Notes: generated by a model from the letters alone, not told the origin. Positions 52,928-61,884 are shown, numbered from the stretch's first letter. The stretch: 64,000 bases of DNA from Rhizobium sp. ZPR4 (GCF_040215725.1 NZ_CP157967.1:186001-250000), one strand, 5' to 3'. Program-made: numbers and translations.

Positions 52928-54178
52928 CTAAAGCGCAACATCAGCCTTTCGCCTGACAGCATCGACGAAGCCATCGAACAGCTTGCGCATGGCAACCTGC
53001 TTGTAGGGATAGACAATGGGGTCATCCATATTGTGGACCACCATTGCCACATCGAGCTCGAATACCAGCAGGCGACCGTCAGGAAGTTCCGCGCAGTCGA
53101 TGCCGAAATAGTCGAGCTTGATATGACGGCAGAGCGCTGCAAAACTCTCTTTGTGGCGAACGGCGAAGTCGCGATCGAAATCCTCCATCCACGCTTGCTC
53201 GACCGCCCGCTTTTCCGCACTCTGGCCCATGCCGGCGCTCAGATAGTGCACGATCCAGTGATCAGAGAGCGCCATATGGCTGGCAAAGGCCTTGCCGTCG
53301 ATGAATACGACGCGCTGCTTGTTGTAGTAGCCGTCCGCCCCACGGAAATCGATGAAGGGTGCCACGTATAGCTCTGGTGCCGGCTGTGTCGCGAGAAAGG
53401 CTGCCAGTTCGGCCGGATCGGAGATGCGCTCCATTCCATTACCGGCATGTGTGCTGAGCGGGCGCACGACCAGCGGGAAGGTAAGGCCCGGGGCGCAGTC
53501 TTGCAGCTGCTTGGCGCCAGCGCCGACGGCTGCGAGATCGTCGCGCGATACGCGATGGGTGGTGGGCGAGAGGATCGACGGTTCGCCCGCCAGCATTCCG
53601 CTCACCCCGTCGCGCGTCAGCCTCGCGATCAGTTCCGGATTGCGGTTCATCACCAGACCGTCGAACCCGGCAAGCAGCCCCTGCATGTGAGCGAGCAGCG
53701 GAGCGTTTTCGGTCGACTCTCCGATCGCCATGAAGGCGACGTCATGATCCGGCAGACCGACGAGTGCGGAGGTTTGCAGGTCGACATAGCGCAGCCATAG
53801 CACGCAATCGCTGCCCGCCAGCAGAAAATCTAGCGGCGTATTGGCCATGAAATCACCCTCGGTGACGAAGGCCAAAAGGCGCGGTCCGGTTCCGTTGCCG
53901 TGGACCACGCGGAAGTCACGCCGCAGCTGCACGGCGTTCTTCAGGATCTGGCGTGCCTCTTCGGTGCGGCCGAGTGTTTGCAGGATGATCGCCAGGTCCA
54001 TGAATGCGGCTGCATCGGTCGAATCCGCCGTCACGCGTTGCATGAGCTCGTTCCATAGCGGCGTCACGTCGCGGCCGGCATAGACGAGCGAGACGATTCT
54101 CTGCATGCCGAGAATTCGCGAAGCGTCCAGTGTATTGGGGAGCGCTGGATCGATGGTTGGGGCTTTGGTCATCAGCAT
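52928..54178 (-). CDS. TPR-linked ATP-grasp domain protein
   Basis: A 416-residue protein of unknown specific function. The N-terminal 80 residues look TPR-like (AAAFMDLAIILQTLGRTEEARQIL). The C-terminal half has ATP-grasp features: VVRPLSTHAGNGMERI (glycine-rich nucleotide loop), ELYVAPFIDFRGADGYYNKQRVVFIDG, and the metal-binding end DYFGIDCAELPDGRLLVFELDVAMVVHN. Such enzymes join a carboxylate to an amine or thiol through an acyl phosphate. It overlaps the stop of the decarboxylase gene (TGATG if the ATG at 54172 is used), so the two form an operon inserted between flagellins 2 and 3. Confidence 0.82.
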   Translation of the reverse strand: MLMTKAPTIDPALPNTLDASRILGMQRIVSLVYAGRDVTPLWNELMQRVTADSTDAAAFMDLAIILQTLGRTEEARQILKNAVQLRRDFRVVHGNGTGPRLLAFVTEGDFMANTPLDFLLAGSDCVLWLRYVDLQTSALVGLPDHDVAFMAIGESTENAPLLAHMQGLLAGFDGLVMNRNPELIARLTRDGVSGMLAGEPSILSPTTHRVSRDDLAAVGAGAKQLQDCAPGLTFPLVVRPLSTHAGNGMERISDPAELAAFLATQPAPELYVAPFIDFRGADGYYNKQRVVFIDGKAFASHMALSDHWIVHYLSAGMGQSAEKRAVEQAWMEDFDRDFAVRHKESFAALCRHIKLDYFGIDCAELPDGRLLVFELDVAMVVHNMDDPIVYPYKQVAMRKLFDGFVDAVRRKADVAL

Positions 54179-55659
54179 TGGGGGAGATCCTGTCGGGAGC
54201 CGATCGTCAAAACGCTATGAACGAGCTGGTCGATATCCGCCTGACGCGTGCGGTGGTTCACGATCGCGGCGCGGATTGCCGGCTGCCCGTTCAGATGGGT
54301 CAGGGATGGAGCGACGCGGCCTTCGGCATGCAGCCGCTCGACGATTTGGGAATTGATGGACGCAGGTATCGTTCCGTCCGCGCCGACATAGGCGAAGCAG
54401 ACGATATTGAGCGCGACCGGTGCGAGCAATGTCAGATGAGGTTCCTGTTCGATGCGCTCGGCCAGCCTGCGGGCCAGCCTGCAGTTGGCGCTCATCGCGT
54501 CTCCCAGAGCTTTGACGCCGTAGGTTTTCAGCGTGAACCAGGTCTTCAGCGCCCTGAAGCCGCGCGACAGATCCGGGCCGTAGTCGCAGGGCCACCAGTC
54601 TCCGCCGGCAAGCCCGGTGGCTGCACGGCTGAGATAGGCGGCATCCGAAGCAAAGGTCTGCCGCTGCCATTCGCTGTCCCGCACGAGCAGGAAACCGGCA
54701 TCATAGGGCACTTGACCCCATTTGTGGAAATCGAAAGCGAGCGAATCGCAGCTGTCGATCCCCGCAAACAGATGCGCGAGGTCAGAGCTCAATACGCCGA
54801 GGGCACCCAGCGCGCCGTCGACGTGAAAATGAAGATCGTAAGTGTCGGCGATATGCCGCAAACCGGCGAGGTCGTCGACGGCGCCGGTATTGACCGTTCC
54901 CGCACTGCCGATGACGAGGAACGGCACAAGACCTTCCCGCCTGTCGCGAAGGATCGCCTGTTCCAGCGCGCCGATATCGATCTGACCAAGGTTATTGACG
55001 GCTATGCGCCGGAGCTGATCGCTGCCGATACCGGACATTTCGAAAGCGCGGGGAACACAGCCATGAACCTCGTTCGAGGCATAGGCGACGAGCCGGGATT
55101 CGTCGGACAGACCGGTTGCACGCACATCGCGGCCGAGCTTCCGGCATCTGGCGATCTGTAACGCGACGAAATTGGCTTGCGATGCGCCGGTGAGGAAAAT
55201 GCCGCCGGCCGTTTCCGGAAAGGAGAAGATCTCGCGCGTCCAGCGGATGATCTGGCGCTCGACTTCGATCGGCATATGGTCGCGCCCGCCGAGATTGGCA
55301 TTCAGCCCGCCGGCGAGCATTTCGGCCAGCATGCCGGTAACGGTGCCGCCGCCCTGGACCCAGCCCATGAAACCGGGATGAATGTTGCCGCTGCCATAGG
55401 GGAGGATATTTTCCCGAAAGATGGCGTGGACTTCGGCCAGGTCGCTGGATTCGACCGGCAATGGTACATCGAACAGGGCGCGGATGGAGGAGGGGGCATG
55501 TTGCCAGACGGGTTTCGTTCCGAGCGTCTGGAGATGATCGAACATGTCGTCGAGCATCTGGTGACCCTGCCTGCGCAGAGCCTGCCAGTCGTCGGGGTCG
55601 AGGCTTGTTCGCTCTTGGCGATCAACCGCCGCCCGTCCGGCGTCCTGCAAACTGAACAT
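54172..55659 (-). CDS. PLP-dependent group II amino acid decarboxylase
   Basis: A 495-residue fold-type I decarboxylase of the aromatic/glutamate/cysteine-sulfinate group. Landmarks are NIHPGFMGWVQGGGTVTG, a GGIFLTGASQANFVAL PLP-phosphate segment, HFHVDGALGALGVLS with the cofactor Asp, and the Schiff-base lysine in LAFDFHKWGQVPYDAGFLL. Substrate is not readable from sequence; aromatic amino acids are the commonest for this length. The start has CGAGGTTGAG upstream of ATG; a longer frame adds 12 residues. Co-transcribed with the ATP-grasp gene. Confidence 0.88.
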   Translation of the reverse strand: MFSLQDAGRAAVDRQERTSLDPDDWQALRRQGHQMLDDMFDHLQTLGTKPVWQHAPSSIRALFDVPLPVESSDLAEVHAIFRENILPYGSGNIHPGFMGWVQGGGTVTGMLAEMLAGGLNANLGGRDHMPIEVERQIIRWTREIFSFPETAGGIFLTGASQANFVALQIARCRKLGRDVRATGLSDESRLVAYASNEVHGCVPRAFEMSGIGSDQLRRIAVNNLGQIDIGALEQAILRDRREGLVPFLVIGSAGTVNTGAVDDLAGLRHIADTYDLHFHVDGALGALGVLSSDLAHLFAGIDSCDSLAFDFHKWGQVPYDAGFLLVRDSEWQRQTFASDAAYLSRAATGLAGGDWWPCDYGPDLSRGFRALKTWFTLKTYGVKALGDAMSANCRLARRLAERIEQEPHLTLLAPVALNIVCFAYVGADGTIPASINSQIVERLHAEGRVAPSLTHLNGQPAIRAAIVNHRTRQADIDQLVHSVLTIGSRQDLPQC

Positions 55660-56041
55660 CTCAACCTCGCATATGGCCGCCGCTGCCGACACCATCGCCG
55701 GAACGCCGCTGGGGATGACGGCCGTCTTCGTCCGACATTGGACGGATAGCTGCTATCTACGACGCCGAAGGTGGCGCGAGGCTGACTTGCGGTCTCTTGC
55801 TGCCCGTCGAACGGATGATATCCGGGCGGAAAGTGGCACGTCGGCGCACGCTGTGCGGATTGATCCCTCTCGGATTCAGCTAAGGGTGGTGTAGAACGAT
55901 GGCGCGGCGCCTGATGGTCTTTTAACGGAAAGGATGATTCCGTTAACTTTTGTGGTCGGCATTAATCTTTTATTAACCCTATTCCTGTCAGTTGCAGCTA
56001 GCGCAACGGTTGGTTAACCTCTCCTAAGAGGCGGTTAACAA
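55660..56041. promoter_or_regulatory. Divergent region between decarboxylase and flagellin 3
   Basis: No convincing gene. It holds the promoters of the minus-strand decarboxylase operon and of flagellin 3. The part from 55915 on is A/T-rich and carries several TTAA elements, including a CtrA-type box and the TTAACC/GGTTAA dyad at 56014-56038. Confidence 0.5.
55962..55978. promoter_or_regulatory. CtrA-type box TTAA-N7-TTAACC
   Basis: TTAA-TCTTTTA-TTAACC fits the alphaproteobacterial CtrA consensus (TTAA, seven bases, TTAA) exactly. It lies about 80 bases upstream of the flagellin 3 leader, a distance suitable for promoter control. Binding is inferred. Confidence 0.5.
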
Positions 56042-56116
56042 GCATGAGGCTGATTGCCGTTCCCGGCCGCAGACCGGAATGTCCCTTCCAAATTCAGCCA
56101 TAAGGGGCACTTTTCG
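56042..56116 (+). promoter_or_regulatory. Conserved flagellin 5' leader, copy 3
   Basis: GCATGAGGCTGATTGCCGT, then CCCGG...ACCGG and TGTCCCTT at 56080-56087. It can pair with AAGGGGCA at 56102-56109, the ribosome site 7 bases before the ATG. Preceded by TTAACC-N13-GGTTAA three bases upstream. Confidence 0.72.
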
Positions 56117-57037
56117 ATGACCAGCATCCTCACTAACGACGCGGCGATGTCCGCCCTCCAGACCCTGCGCTCCATCAACACGAACCTGCAGGATACGCAG
56201 AGCCGCGTTTCCTCGGGCTACAAAGTGGCCAAGGCAGCCGACAATGCCGCCTATTGGTCGATCGCGACCACCATGCGCTCCGATAATAGTGCGCTTTCAG
56301 CCGTCTCGGACGCATTGGGCCTGGGTGCGGCCAAAGTCGACACGGCCTATACGGCGATGGACAATGCCATCACCGTCGTTCAGCAGATCAAGGACAAACT
56401 CGTCGCGGCAACGGAAAACAGCGTGTCGAAGGCTGACGTCCAGGAAGAAGTCACGCAGCTGCAACAGCAGCTGGAGAGCATTGCGCAATCCGCTTCCTTC
56501 TCCGGGCAGAACTGGATGTATGCGGCCAGTGGCGCCTCTGCCTCCGTCGTCTCCTCCTTCGTGCGCAACAATGACGGTACGGTTTCCGTCAACAGCACCA
56601 GCTATGCCTTCGATACCGGCTCGCAGGGCAACGTCCTGTTCGGCGCGAACAGCAGCGGAACGATCGACACGAGCTCGGGCATTCTCGGCAGCAAGCAGAC
56701 CATCAGCGGCAACGACTATTCCGTCTTCAGCCTCGATATCACCAACATGACGAGCGGCGATATCGGTTTGGCGATGAACCTGGTGCAGGGCGCCCTCAAC
56801 GCCATGAACAGCACGGCTTCGCAGCTCGGCTCTCTCTCCACCCGCATCGATCTGCAGACGAGCTTCGTCTCCACCCTGCGCGATACCATCGATTCCGGTG
56901 TCGGCAAGCTCGTCGACGCGGATATGGAAGAAGAATCAAGCAGGCTCTCGGCGCTGCAGACCCAGCAGCAGCTGGCCATCCAGTCGCTGCAGATTGCCAA
57001 CACCAGCGCGCAGAATGTTCTTGCTCTCTTCAAGTGA
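56117..57037 (+). CDS. flaC: Flagellin 3
   Basis: Filament subunit, 306 residues. Conserved ends: SALQTLRSINTNLQDTQSRVSSGYKV at the N-terminus and SSRLSALQTQQQLAIQSLQI...NVLALFK at the C-terminus. It is clearly a paralogue of flagellins 1 and 2 but more diverged, with a two-residue longer variable part (GSKQTISGNDYSVFSLDI). It shares their leader, so it is likely controlled in the same way. A stem at 57066-57094 follows without a T-run. Confidence 0.95.
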   Translation: MTSILTNDAAMSALQTLRSINTNLQDTQSRVSSGYKVAKAADNAAYWSIATTMRSDNSALSAVSDALGLGAAKVDTAYTAMDNAITVVQQIKDKLVAATENSVSKADVQEEVTQLQQQLESIAQSASFSGQNWMYAASGASASVVSSFVRNNDGTVSVNSTSYAFDTGSQGNVLFGANSSGTIDTSSGILGSKQTISGNDYSVFSLDITNMTSGDIGLAMNLVQGALNAMNSTASQLGSLSTRIDLQTSFVSTLRDTIDSGVGKLVDADMEEESSRLSALQTQQQLAIQSLQIANTSAQNVLALFK

Positions 57038-57293
57038 GCCTTGACTGGAGCTTGCGTTGAAATGGCGCGGCGGCATTTCCCTCTTGTCGCCGCGTATAAG
57101 CTTTTGTTAACGTTGTCGCTAATTGATTTGCAGTCTCTGCGCAGATTCGGCCTTCGTTCTCCTTCCAAGCGATTGCCGGACTGCGCTCTAGCGACGGGCC
57201 GCGCTGGGATATCTCCCGCTGGTGGGCATGAGGCCAATCGTTGCTGCCGGATCGGTCCGGCTTGCCAGTCCCAATGGAACTACGGATTTTCAG

Positions 57294-58274
57294 ATGAGCA
57301 ATGTGACGACGAATCCTACCACGTCGGCGGCGCTGACCGTGTTGCGCGGTATCAACAAAGATCTCGATGTCGTGCAGCAGCAGGTCTCGTCCGGTTACAG
57401 CATCCAGACGGCGAGCGACGATCCCACCTATTGGTCGATGGCGACCACCATGCGCTCGGACCAGAGCAGCCTTTCCACGATTACGGATGCGCTAGGCCTC
57501 GGCGCCTCCAAGGTCGATACCGCATCCACCGCCATGGATACGGTCGTCAGTCTGCTGACCCAGATCCAGTCCAAGCTGGTTTCGGCAAAGGAGCCAGGCA
57601 CCGACAAGACTGCCGTCAATTCTGACATTCAACAGCTCAAGAATCAGCTGCAGTCCGTCACCCAGTCGGCATCCTTTTCCGGCGAGAACTGGCTCTATAA
57701 TACGGAGCAGCAGCCCTCCACGCAGCAGTCGGTGATCAGCAACTTCACGCGTGGAACGGGCGGCCAGATCAGCTTCACGACGATCGGCTATGACAGCTCG
57801 CAGACCTTGATGGTCGATACAGTCAAACCCGAGCGCGGTTTGTTGACGAAGAATGTCGATGCAAGCACATTCGATACTTCGAGCAGCGGCAGCAGCACGC
57901 CTCGCAACTATTACCTCCTCTCCGCCACCGGCGGCACGACGCCGACGGGTGGAACCGAGATCGCGTTATCGAGCAGCACGACCGATGACGAACTGACCGA
58001 CATGATCAATGTCACCAACTCGCTCCTGAAATCGGCAACATCAGCGGATTCGACATTGGGTCTGATGAAGTCGAATATCGACGATCAATCGGATTACATT
58101 TCCAAGCTCAGCGATGCCATCAAGAGCAGCGTCGGCGATCTCGTCGACACGAATATGGAAGAGGCCTCTGCGCGGCAGAGCGCCCTGCAGACGGCGCAGC
58201 AGATGGGCGTGCAGGCTTTGTCGATCGCCAATAGCATGGCGAGCAAGGTGTTGATTATTCTCCAATCGAAATGA
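57294..58274 (+). CDS. flaD: Flagellin 4, divergent
   Basis: A 326-residue flagellin, the most diverged of the four. N-terminal SAALTVLRGINKDLDVVQQQVSSGYSIQTASDDPTYWSMATTM and C-terminal QSALQTAQQMGVQALSIANSMASKVLIIL keep the D0/D1 pattern. The centre carries an extra Ser/Thr-rich stretch (DTSSSGSSTPRNYYLLSATG). Its 5' region keeps GCATGAGGC and a GCCGG-N6-CCGGC stem, but not the element that can mask the ribosome site. Probably a minor filament component. Confidence 0.94.
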   Translation: MSNVTTNPTTSAALTVLRGINKDLDVVQQQVSSGYSIQTASDDPTYWSMATTMRSDQSSLSTITDALGLGASKVDTASTAMDTVVSLLTQIQSKLVSAKEPGTDKTAVNSDIQQLKNQLQSVTQSASFSGENWLYNTEQQPSTQQSVISNFTRGTGGQISFTTIGYDSSQTLMVDTVKPERGLLTKNVDASTFDTSSSGSSTPRNYYLLSATGGTTPTGGTEIALSSSTTDDELTDMINVTNSLLKSATSADSTLGLMKSNIDDQSDYISKLSDAIKSSVGDLVDTNMEEASARQSALQTAQQMGVQALSIANSMASKVLIILQSK

Positions 58275-58303
58275 TTGCCGGGCGGCACCGTCCGGTCGGC
58301 AAT
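58273..58303 (+). terminator. Possible terminator hairpin after flagellin 4
   Basis: ATTGCCG...CGGCAAT arms enclose GGCGG-CACC-GTCCGG at the flagellin stop. There is no T-run, so it is a weak candidate. Confidence 0.4.
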
Positions 58304-58517
58304 ACCGCATTGCATTCATCCTCGCACAAGTTTGACTGCCTACGGTCCTTCGCAGTGGCTTGGCTGCGCAATGTGCCGGTGACATTGGTCCCGGAAGGTG
58401 CTGCCTGAGGACGGAAACCGGAAGCGTGATGATCGACGTTTTGAGAATGGGAATGGATCGGCCGGCTGTCGGCATCGACTTGCAGCGTCTCTGCGACGCG
58501 AATGGGGAGATGCGCGC

Positions 58518-59150
58518 GTGAGCTTGACTTTGTCCCGATATCTCAAGGATTTCAGCGCCGAACAGGTTCCGCCGCCTCATGTCGAGGATATGGCCTTTGC
58601 GGAACCGGTCGAGTTTCCCGAAAGCCCGCTCGAGCCGCCCGTTGATGTCGAGGCCGAGCGCCGCGTCGCCTATGCGGAAGGGCATGAGGCAGCGACCCAG
58701 GAACTGACACTAAAGCATCAGGCCGAGATCGACGGCATGGCCCAGTCGTTTCGGGCAGAAATGGATGCGCTGCGGATACGCTACGAAGAGCAGGCGGCGG
58801 AAAAGATCGCTGCCGATATGACGCGCATTGCCACGATGCTCGGGCAGGCGATCAGCACGGAAGCTGCCGCCATTCTTGCGCCGATCATGACCGAGACGCT
58901 GACGGCTAAGGCCGTCGCCGATCTTGCCGAGCTGGTCAGGGCTGCGATCCTCGATGGCAGCGTCGGGCCGATCTCGGTCAGTGGTCCGCACCATCTCTTC
59001 GAGGTTCTCTACAGCCATCTCGGCGATGACGGCGCGTTGTTGCGCCACGTCGAGGCTCAGGATGTCGATCTCACCGTCACGATCGGCGAGAGCGTTCTCG
59101 TCACCCGCATGTCCGCCTGGGCCGCTAGCTTGAAAGAGATCCTGAAATGA
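58518..59150 (+). CDS. FliH-like protein (candidate FliI regulator)
   Basis: A 210-residue protein directly upstream of motB, usually called hypothetical in rhizobia. Architecture resembles FliH/HrpE: a Pro-rich acidic start, a helical, coiled-coil-prone centre (residues about 46-125: ERRVAYAEGHEAATQE, KHQAEIDGMAQSFRAEMDAL), and an alpha/beta end with ISVSGPHHLFEVLYSHL and DVDLTVTIGESVLVTRMSAWAASL. The GTG start has GGGGAGA upstream. Its stop overlaps the motB ATG. No other fliH is present although fliI is. The FliH assignment is my inference. Confidence 0.82.
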   Translation: MSLTLSRYLKDFSAEQVPPPHVEDMAFAEPVEFPESPLEPPVDVEAERRVAYAEGHEAATQELTLKHQAEIDGMAQSFRAEMDALRIRYEEQAAEKIAADMTRIATMLGQAISTEAAAILAPIMTETLTAKAVADLAELVRAAILDGSVGPISVSGPHHLFEVLYSHLGDDGALLRHVEAQDVDLTVTIGESVLVTRMSAWAASLKEILK

Positions 59151-60574
59151 GCGACGGCGATCAAAATCACGGCAAGCACGAGATCATCATCGTCAAGCGC
59201 CACGGCGGCGGCGATCACGAAGGCGGCCATGGCGGCGCGTGGAAAATCGCCTATGCCGACTTCATGACGGCCATGATGGCCTTCTTCCTTGTCATGTGGC
59301 TGGTGAACGCCGCCAACGAGGAGACGAAGGCCTCGGTCGCCTCCTATTTCAATCCTATCAAGCTCGCCGACGAGAAGCCGACGGAAAAGGGCCTCAAGAA
59401 GCCCGTCGATCAGGCGCAAGGCGAAAAGAACCAGCAGAAGTCGGATAAGGCTCAGGATAAGCCGAACGACGGCAAGTCGGCCAAGACCGGCGAAGACCTG
59501 ACCTCGACCTCGGGCGACCAGACGAACTATTCCGAAGCGGATTTCTTCGAGAATCCTTATTCGGTCCTGGCCGAGATCGCACAGGAAGTCGGTCAGCAGG
59601 CCAATGTCAGCGCCAAGGGCGACGGTGGAGCGGCCCAATCGGGTCCGGCGACCGGTGCGGATGGTGGTCAGGCCTATCGCGATCCATTCGATCCGGATTT
59701 CTGGACCAAGCAGGTGCAGGTTTCGAGCGCCTCGAAGAAGGCGAACGAGGAACAGTCCGCCAAGTCGGATCAATCGCCCAAGGGCGAAGTCATCGCCTTG
59801 TCGAAGGCAACGGCGGCCGATGCCGGCCAGCCGGCCGATCAGCCGCAGATGCCTGAACAGCAGCCGACGGTGAGCGAGCAGCAGGCGACCGGCAAACAGC
59901 AGGACAAGCAGACGCAGGCTCAACAGGTTGCCAAGGCCATGGCGCAGAGCGATGCCTCCGCACCTGAGGACAATGCCGCTTTGCCCCAGAACAAGGATGT
60001 TCAACCGACCAAGGCACAGCAGCAGGAAGCCAAGGATCTGCAGCAGGCGATCCAGGCCGAGATCAAGGGCGTTGCCGGTCAGTTGGCCGAGGGGCTGCAG
60101 GTTAGCGCCGCGGAAGGCGGTGTGCTTGTCACCATCTCTGATCAGACCAACGATCCCATGTTCAATATCGGTTCGGCGGTTCCCCGGCGCGAAATGGTGC
60201 TGGCGATGGAAAAGATCGGAAAGATCCTGGCGGAACAGAAGGGATCGATCCTGATCCGCGGTCATACCGACGGGCGCCCCTATATGGTCGGCGGCCGCAA
60301 CGACAATTGGCGTCTGTCGCTCGATCGCGCCCAGAGTGCCTATTACATGCTGACGAGCGGCGGGCTGGACGAAAAGCGGATAGTTCAAGTTTCCGGTTTT
60401 GCGGACCGGCGTCTGAAGCTGCCCGACGATCCTTTCAACGATGCCAACCGCCGTATCGAGATCCTGATCGCTAACCCCTCGAACCAGGCGGCGACGGACC
60501 CCGCGGCTTCAGGAACGCAAGCTCCCGCGAAGCCCGCTTCAAGCAAGGGCAAGTCCCAAGGCAAGCAGGGATAG
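59147..60574 (+). CDS. motB: Flagellar stator protein MotB
   Basis: Stator subunit anchoring to peptidoglycan, 475 residues. The single membrane segment with the proton-carrying Asp is AYADFMTAMMAFFLVMWLVN. A long Gln/Lys/Ala-rich linker, typical of rhizobial MotB, separates it from the OmpA-like domain (KIGKILAEQKGSILIRGHTDGRPY, NWRLSLDRAQSAYYML, and NRRIEILI). In rhizobia motA and motB are in separate units, as here. Confidence 0.96.
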   Translation: MSDGDQNHGKHEIIIVKRHGGGDHEGGHGGAWKIAYADFMTAMMAFFLVMWLVNAANEETKASVASYFNPIKLADEKPTEKGLKKPVDQAQGEKNQQKSDKAQDKPNDGKSAKTGEDLTSTSGDQTNYSEADFFENPYSVLAEIAQEVGQQANVSAKGDGGAAQSGPATGADGGQAYRDPFDPDFWTKQVQVSSASKKANEEQSAKSDQSPKGEVIALSKATAADAGQPADQPQMPEQQPTVSEQQATGKQQDKQTQAQQVAKAMAQSDASAPEDNAALPQNKDVQPTKAQQQEAKDLQQAIQAEIKGVAGQLAEGLQVSAAEGGVLVTISDQTNDPMFNIGSAVPRREMVLAMEKIGKILAEQKGSILIRGHTDGRPYMVGGRNDNWRLSLDRAQSAYYMLTSGGLDEKRIVQVSGFADRRLKLPDDPFNDANRRIEILIANPSNQAATDPAASGTQAPAKPASSKGKSQGKQG

Positions 60575-60577
60575 TCC

Positions 60578-61882
60578 ATGGCGCGCAAACAGCATCGTCA
60601 TCACCTTGCGCTCACGCTTACCCTCGGCATGTTGATGCCGGGGGTTGCAAGCGCCGAGGGGCAGGACAGTCTGCCGCTCTACAAGATGCTGCGCTCGCTC
60701 GAATTCGTCCAGGATTCCGTTGTCGCGGGTGACAGTTCCGCCGGAGAGATGCAGCGCTTTCTGCTCGCCACCATAGACGAGCGCTTGCGCAATGCGGATA
60801 AATCAGTCTTCGAGGACAACCGCAATGTTGATGCGGCCTTGATCTACGCCATGAGCGGCGGCAATCCCGAAACGCTCGAATATCTGATGTCGCGCGACGT
60901 CAATGGCAATTTCGACAATCGCGTTGCAGATGTTCTCAGGAAATATCTGAACGGCAAGGGTCTGCTCGTCGTCAACACGCTTGTCGATATCTCCAAGGAA
61001 TATCGCGACAAGCCGATCGGTCCCTATCTCTCGCTGGTTGCCGGCAATGTGATGTCGGGCAAGAACGCCAAGGCGGCCTTGCCGCTTTACGACTGGGCGC
61101 GGCTGATGGCGCCCGGTACGATCGTCGAGGAATCGGCGCTGCGTCGTTCCCTGGCTCTATGCGCCGATGCGGGCATGGTGCAGCAAGGGCTCGACTATGC
61201 GCGGCGCTATACCAGGCGCTTCCTGCATTCGCCCTACGCCAGTCAGTTTGCCGATCTTTTCGTGCAGCTGGTGGTGGATCACGATTCCGATGTCAAGCAG
61301 CAGGACATCATCGACATCCTGTCCTTCATGGACCCGCCGAGACAGCGGGAGATCTATCTGCGGATGGCACGCCGCGCCGCAATCGCCGGCAAAGCCGATC
61401 TCGCCGCGCTGGCAGCCAACCGCGCTCAGGCGATCTCCAATGACGGCAGCGATGCCTTTGGCGCGCTGGCGAACTTCTATGGCGGCGTGGCAGGCATATC
61501 CACGCCTGAATTGAAGTCGGCGATCAACGATGTGAACCAGATGCCGGCGGGTGAACTGAATGCGCGCGACCGGGCTCTGCGCGACGCCGCAAAGGCGGTG
61601 GCGCAGGAGATATTGCGCACGCCCGACGCTGCAAGCCTCGGGCAAGGCAATGTTCCTAACCTGCCCAACCAACAGAAGACTGAACACGATGCTGCTGTGA
61701 CGAATCAAGCGGGAGGCCAATCTCCCGGCACGGCGGGTGTTGAGCAGGGAGCCCCGGCAAACGCGGCTCCCGCCCCGGAAGGAGGGCGGCAGGAGGCCGA
61801 CTCTTCGTTCAACGCATTCGTCACGACGAGCCGCTCGAAGCTGGATGCCATCGACGGCCTGTTGAAGCAGGAAAGTCATTAG
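60578..61882 (+). CDS. motC: Periplasmic motility protein MotC
   Basis: Rhizobium-specific periplasmic motility protein, 434 residues, that binds the periplasmic part of MotB in S. meliloti and needs MotE for stability. A signal peptide (LALTLTLGMLMPGVASA) is followed by a largely helical repeat-like domain (MARRAAIAGKADLAALAANRAQAIS) and a low-complexity tail. Three bases after motB and 2 before fliK. Confidence 0.92.
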   Translation: MARKQHRHHLALTLTLGMLMPGVASAEGQDSLPLYKMLRSLEFVQDSVVAGDSSAGEMQRFLLATIDERLRNADKSVFEDNRNVDAALIYAMSGGNPETLEYLMSRDVNGNFDNRVADVLRKYLNGKGLLVVNTLVDISKEYRDKPIGPYLSLVAGNVMSGKNAKAALPLYDWARLMAPGTIVEESALRRSLALCADAGMVQQGLDYARRYTRRFLHSPYASQFADLFVQLVVDHDSDVKQQDIIDILSFMDPPRQREIYLRMARRAAIAGKADLAALAANRAQAISNDGSDAFGALANFYGGVAGISTPELKSAINDVNQMPAGELNARDRALRDAAKAVAQEILRTPDAASLGQGNVPNLPNQQKTEHDAAVTNQAGGQSPGTAGVEQGAPANAAPAPEGGRQEADSSFNAFVTTSRSKLDAIDGLLKQESH

Positions 61883-61884
61883 AT

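Noticed and set aside
59057..60388. Minus-strand frame of 443 codons opposite motB, with long Leu/Arg-rich stretches resembling membrane segments
   Set aside because: The Leu-rich runs are the complement of Gln/Lys-rich MotB linker codons; motB itself is certain.
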